Source: Spirochaetales bacterium
GTDB lineage: Bacteria > Spirochaetota > Spirochaetia > SZUA-6
Assembly: GCA_003233545.1 (NCBI GenBank)
Contig: QILZ01000213.1
Span: 1-7,229 of the forward strand
DNA: 7,229 nt
Direction: 5' to 3'
Shown here: positions 1 to 5,703 of the stretch, in pieces
How positions within the stretch are numbered: the stretch's first letter is position 1
How the letters are laid out: each line of letters opens with the position of its first letter
Program-made: the position numbers and the translations under genes
Notes under the pieces: generated by a model
Databases searched by the model: none
What the model saw: only the letters and a program-made list of their open reading frames with translations
What the model was told of the DNA's origin: nothing

Positions 1-335
1 GGGTCAGAGATTTATACGATGAAGGTGTTAATGTTGCACTGGGCCAGGATGATATTGCAGATGCCTATTATCCCTTCGGCAGGAACAATATGCTGGAAGT
101 GGCGTTTTTAGCGGCCCACCTGTTATGGATGACAACCTTCGCGGAACTTGACATTCTTTACGACCTGATTACAACAAAGGCCGCTAAAGCTATGGGCATA
201 AGGAATTTTAAACTCGAAGAGGGAAACCCTGCAAATCTTGTTGTTCTTAACGCAGAGACAGTATGGCAGGCACTAACGGAACATAATCCGCCGATTTACG
301 TAATAAAAGACGGAAAAAACATTACTCTTTCATAA
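1..335 (+). CDS. cytosine deaminase-like amidohydrolase, C-terminal fragment (5' end outside window)
   Basis: The reading frame is open from base 3 to the TAA at 333-335, giving about 110 residues, so the gene begins upstream of the window. The fragment carries a GQDD motif followed by a YPFGRNNML-like stretch. This closely resembles the GHDD...YPLGTANML segment of CodA-type cytosine deaminases, where the first Asp is a metal ligand and the second shapes the substrate pocket. After it comes the typical amidohydrolase tail: a helix ending in 'TTKAAKAMG', an 'EEGNPANLVVLNA' strand that rebuilds the composite beta domain, and a final 'VIKDGK' strand. The family hydrolyses amino groups from cytosine or related nitrogen heterocycles in the cytoplasm. 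The exact substrate cannot be read from this part. An internal Met at base 90 is not the start, because conserved sequence lies before it. The gene converges on the minus-strand operon with a 42-bp gap. Confidence 0.85.
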   Translation, partial: VRDLYDEGVNVALGQDDIADAYYPFGRNNMLEVAFLAAHLLWMTTFAELDILYDLITTKAAKAMGIRNFKLEEGNPANLVVLNAETVWQALTEHNPPIYVIKDGKNITLS

Positions 336-377
336 CGAGGACATCGATATGCCCCTTTAATGGTATTTAACTTTTAT

Positions 378-689
378 TTAACCGGCCTCTATCGGAATAA
401 TCTGGTCGAGATGAATTTCTGCAAACTGATCCTTTAAACTCTCGGAAATACCGGTAATTTTCATTTTGCCGCCGAGTTTATCGAAATGCTTAAAGAAACG
501 CAAAAGCTTCCCGATGCCGGCACTCGTTATTGTCGGCACTTCACTTAAATCAAATTCGGCATTTTTTAATGATTCATCCCCTGCAATTTCCATGAATTTG
601 TTTGTCAGCTCTGCCCCGCCTTCCGTATCTATAGGCCCCGTAATTTTGAAAAAAACGGTATCATTTTCTATTACAATGTCCAAATCCAT
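378..689 (-). CDS. STAS-domain anti-anti-sigma factor (SpoIIAA/RsbV-like), second copy
   Basis: This is a 103-residue single-domain STAS protein, the usual length for SpoIIAA/RsbV antagonists. An N-terminal strand region leads to 'GPIDTEGG' (residues 18-25), which matches the 'G.lD..ta' pattern of the family. 'ITSAGIGKLL' (54-63) aligns with the DSSG-type phosphorylation loop. Ser56 is the likely phosphoacceptor, although the preceding Asp of the classical motif is Thr55 here. The C-terminal 'EIHLDQIIPI' is the usual last helix and strand. Such proteins bind the HATPase kinase when unphosphorylated and release its partner; phosphorylation on the serine stops this. The candidate kinase is the first gene of the same operon. 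The protein is about 45% identical by eye to the STAS protein at 1548-1856. The ATG at 689 is preceded by AGGAG at good spacing. It is the last gene of the operon, 14 nt after the hydrolase gene. Confidence 0.9.
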   Translation of the reverse strand: MDLDIVIENDTVFFKITGPIDTEGGAELTNKFMEIAGDESLKNAEFDLSEVPTITSAGIGKLLRFFKHFDKLGGKMKITGISESLKDQFAEIHLDQIIPIEAG

Positions 690-703
690 TATTCTCTCCT
701 ATA

Positions 704-1525
704 TTATGGTGCTTTATGTTCGAATTCAGTTTCACCCAACCAGAGTTCTATTGCATTAAATACCTGTTCTCTTCTCCGTTCTGCAAAAATATCATGCAGC
801 ATTCTTGGAAATGTTACCAGCTTTTTTCTTTTGCACTCTAGTTTGTTGTAAAATTTTTCTACCGCAGCAGGATCGGCAATCCTATCCGATTCACCATTTA
901 AAAACAGAAATCTTCCATTTTTAAGTTTATCCGTACCGCTGATAATCTGTTCATTCGCTTCATGTATAAGCTGCAGTAAATTCTTTGATATTTGCTTAAC
1001 TATCAGTTTATCGGCAACAAGCTGTTCTACCCGTCCGCTATCCGTTGCAAAATCTTCCAGTGTAATCTCTACGGCACTCTGATCCTCTTTTACAGCCTGA
1101 TCTATGAGTGGTGACGAGAAAAGCAAAGAGGCAAGAATAGTCCGGACCTTTGTCTCCGGATACCGCATGGGATACATTAAAGCTACAGCTGCACCGAGAG
1201 AATGACCGAGAAAAATAATTTCTCTGTAACCTTCACGGCTTTTAACCATCCGCCGGAAAGATTCCAGATCATCCACATATTTTTCGAAGGCGTCGATGTT
1301 ACCTCTTTCGCCCGGACTTCTACCGAAACCTCTAAAATCAAGGCCGTAAACCTTATACCCGTTAAATACCAGTGCAGGAACCAGAAACGGATAGGCTCCT
1401 GCATGGTAACACAACCCGTGAAGCAAAATAATAATTTTATTGTAGCTTCTGCTTGATTCTTCCCAGTAATGATAGCTTAACTTTTCCCCTTTGTGGTTGA
1501 GAAAACTTGTAACTATATGGTTCAA
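704..1525 (-). CDS. alpha/beta hydrolase, monoacylglycerol lipase / lysophospholipase-like (Hydrolase_4 type), TTG start
   Basis: The protein is 273 residues, a typical length for the group. The oxyanion motif is 'LLHGLCYHAG' (34-43), followed by 'GLDFRGFGRSPGERG' (61-75), which is characteristic of monoacylglycerol-lipase-like enzymes. The nucleophile elbow is 'GHSLG' with Ser109. The acid is probably Asp214 in 'NGESD' and the base His244 in 'RMLHD', so the triad is complete. A cap region lies between about 135 and 200. There is no signal peptide, so it is likely a cytoplasmic esterase or lipase acting on a carboxylic ester; the substrate is unknown. The start is TTG at 1525: the next Met is residue 93, after conserved motifs, and AAGGAGG stands 6 nt upstream of the TTG. 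The gene lies between two STAS genes, which recalls the RsbQ hydrolase of the Bacillus energy-stress pathway. RsbQ belongs to a different hydrolase subfamily, so this is only an analogy. Confidence 0.88.
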   Translation of the reverse strand: MNHIVTSFLNHKGEKLSYHYWEESSRSYNKIIILLHGLCYHAGAYPFLVPALVFNGYKVYGLDFRGFGRSPGERGNIDAFEKYVDDLESFRRMVKSREGYREIIFLGHSLGAAVALMYPMRYPETKVRTILASLLFSSPLIDQAVKEDQSAVEITLEDFATDSGRVEQLVADKLIVKQISKNLLQLIHEANEQIISGTDKLKNGRFLFLNGESDRIADPAAVEKFYNKLECKRKKLVTFPRMLHDIFAERRREQVFNAIELWLGETEFEHKAP

Positions 1526-1531
1526 AAAAAG

Positions 1532-1538
1532 CCTCCTT
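1532..1538 (-). promoter_or_regulatory. strong Shine-Dalgarno site that fixes the TTG start of the alpha/beta hydrolase
   Basis: On the minus strand AAGGAGG is followed by a C and a run of Ts, with 6 nt between the GG and the TTG codon at 1525-1523. No ATG or GTG in frame competes at this spacing, so TTG is the supported start. Confidence 0.8.
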
Positions 1539-1547
1539 AAATGCTCC

Positions 1548-1856
1548 TTACTTGCTGATCGGGAATATTCTATCCAGATGTATCTCCATAAACTGTTTAT
1601 ACAGATTGTCAGATATCCCTTTAATCTCGAAGGTACCGCCCTTTGAATCCATGAATTTATAGAAATTCATTAGCTTCCCTATACCGGATGATGTGATAGT
1701 TTTAACCGTTGTAAGATCACAGACAATATGCATTATATCATCCATTTCCATAACCTCCTGTATCTTAACAGAAAGCGTATGGCCGCCGTCGGTATCTATA
1801 TTCCCATCCACTACTAATCGAACGGAATCTCCGCTTTTTTCGAGATCGATATCCAT
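1548..1856 (-). CDS. STAS-domain anti-anti-sigma factor (SpoIIAA/RsbV-like), first copy
   Basis: This is a 102-residue single STAS domain. 'GNIDTDGG' (18-25) marks the first conserved turn. 'ITSSGIGKLM' (54-63) is the phosphorylation loop, with Ser56 as predicted phosphoacceptor and Ser57 next to it. The usual Asp before the serine pair is Thr55. The C-terminus 'EIHLDRIFPI' is shared with the paralogue at 378-689. In the known family it would bind the RsbW/SpoIIAB-type kinase and be inactivated by serine phosphorylation. The ATG at 1856 has an AGGAGG site just upstream. The hydrolase gene follows 22 nt after its stop. Two antagonists in one operon with one kinase suggest two inputs or two partners; that is inference. 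Confidence 0.9.
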   Translation of the reverse strand: MDIDLEKSGDSVRLVVDGNIDTDGGHTLSVKIQEVMEMDDIMHIVCDLTTVKTITSSGIGKLMNFYKFMDSKGGTFEIKGISDNLYKQFMEIHLDRIFPISK

Positions 1857-1882
1857 TTTTTCCTCCTCGTTTACTCTGTTGT

Positions 1883-2959
1883 TTATTCTAAAATTATTAC
1901 CTTTTTTATTTCTCCTAAAATACCTGCAAGCTTTTCTACAATTGCAGCACGGATATTGTATATAACCTGCTTATACGCCCGTTCCTTTCCCTTCTCGATC
2001 TTTTTCTGATTAAAATAAGAAGGAAATTCTTCTTCATCCGGCCTTAGGGTTAACGGCTGCGTAACAGGATCGCTGCTTATCGTTTTAGGAAAGATATGAA
2101 TAAGATCATCGATGCCGATCTTTTTTACAATATCTTCCGGCAGAATATCCTTAAGGAATTTCTTCCTGCCCTCATCACTTAATCCTTTTAATTCGAGCTT
2201 AACATAGGCATAGTAACGCCCTAAAGGATTATATTCATCTTTAGGATATTCACCATCCGTTGCAATAGAAAAATCGTATATCGAATCTTCGCTGTTTTCG
2301 ATAATAAAATTCCAGAGCGCGGCATAGATTTTTGCTTTTTCTATCTCGCTATCCGCAATCAGATATACATCCCCGCATATTTCAATTAATTTCCCCTTCG
2401 AATCGGTGACATAAAGGGTATTCCAGTCATACTCCTCCAGCAGGGCATCTTCCTCATCTCTGATCTGCGACAGAACTTTATCCGGCACTTCTTCCAGTGC
2501 CATTTTTTCCGCATAATTTGTTCTGAAATCAGAGTAATACGACGGGTAATCCTCATCTTCCGGCCGTATTTTAAGATCCTCCGTAACACTCCGTCCTTTG
2601 ATTATCCCGGGGAAATATTTAAAGACCGCTTCTCTTTCGAATTGCTCAACAACAGATGACAGAGCATTAGCCAGATTTTCCTCTTTTTCTTCTCTGCTCT
2701 GTCCCTTCAGCTCAAAACTTAAGTATGCATAGTACCGGCCATGATCATAGATATCCTCGTCATGCATCCCGTCATGAGCTATTCTGCGGTCATAGAGCGC
2801 AAGAATGTCAATATTCTTTAATGCCCGGTAGAGCTGTTCCAGTTTCCTGACCTTTTCGATAACCTCGTCCGGGCCCACAAAAACCCTCTCATCCACAACC
2901 ACTCCGTTTTCAGGATCATACTTCCGTAAAAGTTCAGCGTATCTTTCAAGTTTCGACAC
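1883..2959 (-). CDS. unknown protein with an internal tandem domain duplication
   Basis: I do not recognise this 358-residue protein as any named family. It is acidic and soluble, with no signal peptide and no membrane segment. It is built of two diverged copies of a unit of about 125 residues. 'RVFVGPDEVIEK' (25-36) pairs with 'DVYLIADSEIEK' (197-208), 'GRYYAYLSFELKG' (74-86) with 'GRYYAYVKLELKG' (247-259), and 'RPEDEDYPSYYS' (132-143) with 'RPDEEEFPSYFN' (306-317). Helical segments follow each copy. The start is GTG at 2959: the first Met downstream is residue 65, already inside copy 1. An AGGG site 7 nt upstream overlaps the stop of the preceding gene, with only 3 nt between the genes, so translation is probably coupled. 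Position between the tandem paralogues and the STAS genes suggests a part in the same signalling pathway. The function is unknown. Confidence 0.85.
   Translation of the reverse strand: MSKLERYAELLRKYDPENGVVVDERVFVGPDEVIEKVRKLEQLYRALKNIDILALYDRRIAHDGMHDEDIYDHGRYYAYLSFELKGQSREEKEENLANALSSVVEQFEREAVFKYFPGIIKGRSVTEDLKIRPEDEDYPSYYSDFRTNYAEKMALEEVPDKVLSQIRDEEDALLEEYDWNTLYVTDSKGKLIEICGDVYLIADSEIEKAKIYAALWNFIIENSEDSIYDFSIATDGEYPKDEYNPLGRYYAYVKLELKGLSDEGRKKFLKDILPEDIVKKIGIDDLIHIFPKTISSDPVTQPLTLRPDEEEFPSYFNQKKIEKGKERAYKQVIYNIRAAIVEKLAGILGEIKKVIILE
2009..2905 (-). repeat. protein-level tandem repeat within the 358-residue unknown protein
   Basis: Copy 1 covers residues about 19-145 (bases 2525-2905) and copy 2 residues about 191-317 (bases 2009-2389). 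The offset is a nearly constant 172-174 residues. The best-kept blocks are GRYYAY...ELKG and RP-acidic-PSY. The duplication is seen in the protein and is old, since the DNA copies have diverged. Confidence 0.75.
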
Positions 2960-2962
2960 TTT

Positions 2963-3685
2963 CTAACCCTTTTCCCTGGCCTTCCTGGCTTTTTCTTTAA
3001 TAGGAATCCGTTTTCTCGGAGCAACCTCTTTTTCATGATAGCTGGCTTTTACCAGAAGTACCGGAGGGATAACATCTTCCATCCGCTTCCTATCATCAAA
3101 GAATGCATTTCTGACAGCGGAGGCATGAATGGCCACCTCTTCCATGTCCGAATCCGTACCCACACCTTCCAGCTGGGAAATCCTTTCCAGAATGTCGAGA
3201 ATCGTTCTGTTTAAAGGATCATCCTGACCTTTTTCCTTATCCAGATGTTTTCCCAATGCATTAAGATCGGAAATCGTAAGCGGATAAATTCTATACCCGT
3301 CTCTGGGAGAACTGTAATTGGACTGCAGAACTCCGAGAATTACAGACAGATTCTTCGGATAGATACCTCCCTTATGCCATTTGGTCATCATCCCGAATAT
3401 CTTACCTACGATATAGCGGTTAGGCTGTACAGGCGACAACAGCAGAAAGGGATCCTTATCTGCAATCAGGGCGTCTATTACCCAGTGGTTTTCAATTTCG
3501 AGCATTCTTAAAAAAACAGGATAATTTTCCGGAGTTAATCCAACAGTATTAAGAAATGCCCCATAGGTTATAGCTGCCTCCACAGCTTCGTATGAACGGC
3601 ATCCTATAATACCCTGAAGCAGTCTGTTTTCTATCTGTGCTACCTGTTCCGATGTCCAATTTTCCTGTGCTATTAATTCATCCAT
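2963..3685 (-). CDS. unknown protein, second of two tandem paralogues
   Basis: This 240-residue protein belongs to no family I recognise. It aligns without gaps to the product of the gene just upstream (3724-4443). About 95 of 144 core residues (33-176) are identical by eye. Conserved blocks are 'EAVEAAI' (33-39), 'MLEIENHWV' (61-69), 'DPFLLLS' (78-84), 'QPNRY' (87-91), 'GGIYP' (106-110), 'GVLQS' (118-122), 'LGKHL.KEKGQ' (144-154) and 'ILDIL.RI' (162-169). The core looks mainly helical with no membrane span or signal peptide. The tail from about 224 on is strongly basic (many Lys and Arg), whereas the paralogue ends in an acidic and His-containing tail. The ATG at 3685 is preceded by AAGGAGAT. 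Conserved Asn, His, Trp and Arg residues could form a binding site, but no known catalytic motif is visible. Confidence 0.85.
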   Translation of the reverse strand: MDELIAQENWTSEQVAQIENRLLQGIIGCRSYEAVEAAITYGAFLNTVGLTPENYPVFLRMLEIENHWVIDALIADKDPFLLLSPVQPNRYIVGKIFGMMTKWHKGGIYPKNLSVILGVLQSNYSSPRDGYRIYPLTISDLNALGKHLDKEKGQDDPLNRTILDILERISQLEGVGTDSDMEEVAIHASAVRNAFFDDRKRMEDVIPPVLLVKASYHEKEVAPRKRIPIKEKARKAREKG

Positions 3686-3723
3686 ATTTTATCTCCTTCT
3701 TTCACTATTCTTTAATTGACCCA

Positions 3724-4443
3724 TTAATCGTGCCTGTGAGTTACATCGATGTCTTCTTCGAAGATAAACCTCGGCGGTACTTCTTCCTTCAGATAATCAC
3801 CCCGTACAAGCAGCACCTGAGGAATACAATCCTCAAGCTTCTTCTGATTATCAAAAAAGTTACTTCTGATTTTTATAGCCTGCCGTGCCACCTCTTCCAT
3901 CGATTCATCCCATCCGAGGCCCTGCAATGAACCTATCCTATCAAGAATATCCAGAATACATCTGTTCTGAGGATGGTTCTGGCCCTTCTCCTTCTCCAGA
4001 TGTTTCCCCAGGTTATCCACATCAGCCACATTGAGAGGATAAATCTTATAACCATCCTTCGGTGAGCTGTATGCACTCTGAAGAACACCAAGTGCAATAG
4101 AAAGAGTATTCGGATAAATCCCCCCCGGATGCCATCTCGTTAACAGCATAAAGCAAGTGGAGATAACATACCTGTTCGGCTGGATGGTCGAGAGCAGGAG
4201 GAACGGGTCCTCATCCCCGATAAGTGCATCCAGCACCCAGTGGTTCTCTATCTCCAGCATTTTTAAAAACAGCGGATAATTATCAGAGTTTAACCCTGAA
4301 AGCCTTAAAAACCTCGTATAACTAATTGCAGCTTCCACCGCTTCCGGCGTCCGGGCTGCTACAATCTGCTGCAGAATATTATTCTCCACAGTCATTATGG
4401 ATTCCCGTCCCCATATCCTGGCCTGATCTTCCTGCTTTCCCAT
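3724..4443 (-). CDS. unknown protein, first of two tandem paralogues
   Basis: This 239-residue protein is a close paralogue of the next gene, with the same core in the same order: 'EAVEAAI' (34-40), 'MLEIENHWV' (62-70), 'DPFLLLS', 'QPNRY', 'GGIYP', 'GVLQS' and 'LGKHLEKEKGQ'. Differences gather at the N-terminus (residues 1-30) and at the C-terminus, which ends 'FEEDIDVTHRHD', acidic with two histidines. It looks cytoplasmic and no known domain is recognised. The ATG at 4443 follows GGAGG by 4 nt; an internal Met at residue 17 has a poorer site. The gene begins 8 nt after the small helical protein gene. Retention of two copies with opposite tail charges suggests they work as a pair, perhaps as subunits of one complex (inference). 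Confidence 0.85.
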   Translation of the reverse strand: MGKQEDQARIWGRESIMTVENNILQQIVAARTPEAVEAAISYTRFLRLSGLNSDNYPLFLKMLEIENHWVLDALIGDEDPFLLLSTIQPNRYVISTCFMLLTRWHPGGIYPNTLSIALGVLQSAYSSPKDGYKIYPLNVADVDNLGKHLEKEKGQNHPQNRCILDILDRIGSLQGLGWDESMEEVARQAIKIRSNFFDNQKKLEDCIPQVLLVRGDYLKEEVPPRFIFEEDIDVTHRHD

Positions 4444-4451
4444 ATTTCCTC

Positions 4452-4691
4452 CTATCTCTTTTTCTTACTTGATTCCCTTCCTGTTTTTAAAACGGACAGG
4501 GATTCTTCCATTTCCCGGTCGAACGGGGTTCGTTCCGCTTTTAACGGTCCTATCTCACCCTCTATCTTCCCGATTACCTTCTCAACGGACTCCAGTCTAT
4601 TTCTCTCTGCCTGTGTAGCACCGGCTACCTCTCCCCTGTAACGGGTAAGAGACTGTAAGAGTATCTTAAGCTCTTTTTCCGTAAAATCCAT
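4452..4691 (-). CDS. small charged helical / coiled-coil protein, unknown function
   Basis: This 79-residue protein is rich in Glu, Lys and Arg. Heptad-like hydrophobic spacing runs through residues about 4-55 ('ELKILLQSL', then 'LESVEKVIGKIEGEIGPL'), and it ends in a basic 'SSKKKR' tail. It has no signal peptide or membrane segment. The start chosen is the ATG at 4691: AGGAGG lies 5 nt upstream, while an in-frame GTG two codons earlier overlaps this site and cannot be used. The gene sits 17 nt after the HATPase gene and 8 nt before the paralogue pair, so it is likely co-expressed with both. A short helical protein here could be an adaptor or a regulator of the HATPase, but no homology supports a function. 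Confidence 0.75.
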   Translation of the reverse strand: MDFTEKELKILLQSLTRYRGEVAGATQAERNRLESVEKVIGKIEGEIGPLKAERTPFDREMEESLSVLKTGRESSKKKR

Positions 4692-4695
4692 TAAC

Positions 4696-4702
4696 ACCTC
4701 CT
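4696..4702 (-). promoter_or_regulatory. Shine-Dalgarno site that decides the start of the small helical protein
   Basis: AGGAGGT on the minus strand stands 5 nt (counted after AGGAGG) before the ATG at 4691. It includes part of an upstream in-frame GTG at 4697, which rules out that codon as the start. Confidence 0.75.
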
Positions 4703-4708
4703 AAATCT

Positions 4709-5608
4709 TTAATTTCTGAATTTTTTAAGCCATATAACCCTTCCTCTTTTTTCATATTCTATTTCATCGAATGCCCTTTTTATAAGGCTGAAACCCTTGC
4801 CCGAAACATCTATTATATCTTCATCATTAACATCCGTTTCGGCGGTAAAATCCTTTACCCCTGATACATCAAAACCGGGGCCTTCATCTTCTATGGAAAC
4901 AGATCCGGCCTCCGAATCTATAATCACATTAATCCTGATTTTCCTTCCCGCATATTTATCATCTTTAAGCCTTTCGTCCCTTAACAGCTCATACTTATCC
5001 TCATCGAGGATACTCTTAGGCCGCAGAGAAGAATCAAGTTCCAGACTTCCGTGCTCGATGGAATTAACAAGTGCCTCTTCTATAGCCAGGGCTGCATTAT
5101 CCGTTTCTGTTGTATCCCCGTACAAACCTGCGCGACAGAGAAGATCTGCCAGATATTTACAGGTTAGAGATATCTCAAGTTTACCTGTTTCCCATTCAAA
5201 CTCCTGCTTTGAATTCTTAAGCCCTTTAAAAACAACAGATTCCGCTTTTTTAAGCCGTATCGATTCTCCGATAACGGAGAGTACCTTCTTAACCTCGTTT
5301 TCCTCCGGCGGAAGAAAAAACACAGGGACATCCTTTAAAAAACCTCCCATGTATACCAAAGAACGATTCGTATAATCTATTCCGCATGCATAAATATGCT
5401 GCGGGGCATCGGCAGCAAGACGTTTTAAAAGACGGATATCACTTTTTTCATGGATCCCCAGCAGAACAACAACGGGTTCACCGCATTTAGTCACTTTATC
5501 GACTATGTCATTCTCCGCCTCTATAAAACGGTAGCCCTTACCTGCTGCTGCCGTACTGATGATGAATAATTCATCGCTTTTAAAACCCGATGCTAAAATA
5601 GTCTGCAT
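4709..5608 (-). CDS. RsbW/SpoIIAB-like HATPase (anti-sigma factor / serine kinase) with degenerate receiver-like N-terminal domain
   Basis: The protein is 299 residues, about twice the length of a plain RsbW or SpoIIAB. The C-terminal part (about 145-299) is a GHKL ATPase. Its N box is 'EEALVNSIEHG' with Glu178 as likely catalytic base and Asn182 as Mg ligand. Its G1 box is 'DEGPGFD' (241-247) and its G2 box 'GKGFSLIK' (270-277). Between the N and G1 boxes is a charged insert (188-222) seen in long RsbW-type domains linked to SpoIIE-type phosphatases. The N-terminal part (about 12-120) alternates hydrophobic strands ('PVVVLLGI', 'VPVFFLPP') with helices, like a response-regulator receiver. 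It lacks the paired acidic residues, the phospho-Asp and the conserved Lys, so it may be a pseudo-receiver. By family it would phosphorylate the two STAS proteins of the operon and bind a target protein. It is the first gene; the SD (AGGG) is weak and about 11 nt from the ATG. Confidence 0.88.
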   Translation of the reverse strand: MQTILASGFKSDELFIISTAAAGKGYRFIEAENDIVDKVTKCGEPVVVLLGIHEKSDIRLLKRLAADAPQHIYACGIDYTNRSLVYMGGFLKDVPVFFLPPEENEVKKVLSVIGESIRLKKAESVVFKGLKNSKQEFEWETGKLEISLTCKYLADLLCRAGLYGDTTETDNAALAIEEALVNSIEHGSLELDSSLRPKSILDEDKYELLRDERLKDDKYAGRKIRINVIIDSEAGSVSIEDEGPGFDVSGVKDFTAETDVNDEDIIDVSGKGFSLIKRAFDEIEYEKRGRVIWLKKFRN

Positions 5609-5632
5609 ATTTGCGTTTTCCCTATATGTAGT

Positions 5633-5660
5633 ATTCTAATAATAAAAACTCAGATTGCAA
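5633..5660 (-). promoter_or_regulatory. candidate sigma-70-type promoter of the minus-strand operon
   Basis: On the minus strand TTGCAA (5660-5655) is separated by 16 nt from TAGAAT (5638-5633). These match TTGACA at four of six bases and TATAAT at five of six. The -10 lies 24 nt before the HATPase ATG, giving a short leader. TTGCAA is its own reverse complement, so the same hexamer could serve as -35 for the divergent parA, but the plus-strand -10 candidate (TAACAT, 16-nt spacing) is weak. Confidence 0.5.
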
Positions 5661-5703
5661 GATTTTTTTTGATATTTAACATTATTAAGCCGATGAGTAG
5701 AGC

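Larger units (their letters stand above)
378..5608 (-). other. putative eight-gene partner-switching operon
   Basis: Eight minus-strand genes follow each other with gaps of about 17, 8, 38, 3, 26, 22 and 14 nt. A sigma-70-like promoter can be seen only before the first, the HATPase. I found no hairpin plus T-run terminator in the internal gaps. The order is HATPase, small helical protein, two tandem paralogues, duplicated-domain protein, STAS protein, alpha/beta hydrolase, STAS protein. Co-transcription is an inference from spacing and strand. No convincing terminator hairpin was seen in the 42-bp gap at 336-377 that follows the last gene. Confidence 0.7.

Noticed and set aside
336..377. possible bidirectional terminator between the deaminase and the operon
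   Set aside because: The gap holds a short direct repeat of ATTTAAC but no stable GC-rich inverted repeat next to a T run that I can find by eye.
466..759. 97-codon plus-strand open frame opposite the last STAS gene
   Set aside because: The minus strand there encodes a convincing STAS domain with its own SD; the plus frame looks like noise.
2386..3036. two minus-strand out-of-frame ORFs rich in Arg and Trp
   Set aside because: Both are shadows in another frame of the duplicated-domain gene (2386-2589) or of its junction with the upstream paralogue gene (2818-3036). Their composition is unlike a real protein.
3637..3930. 97-codon plus-strand open frame across the gap between the tandem paralogues
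   Set aside because: It is antisense to the conserved ends of both paralogues and has low-complexity hydrophobic composition with no supporting motif.
4797..5375. 192-codon plus-strand open frame, Ser-rich, opposite the HATPase gene
   Set aside because: It lies wholly antisense to a gene with clear N, G1 and G2 boxes. The Ser/Leu-rich composition is that of a shadow frame, and no SD precedes it.
5609..5703. parS-like or operator palindrome before parA
   Set aside because: Only AT-rich TTAA-type matches are present, which are expected by chance; no long inverted repeat was found.
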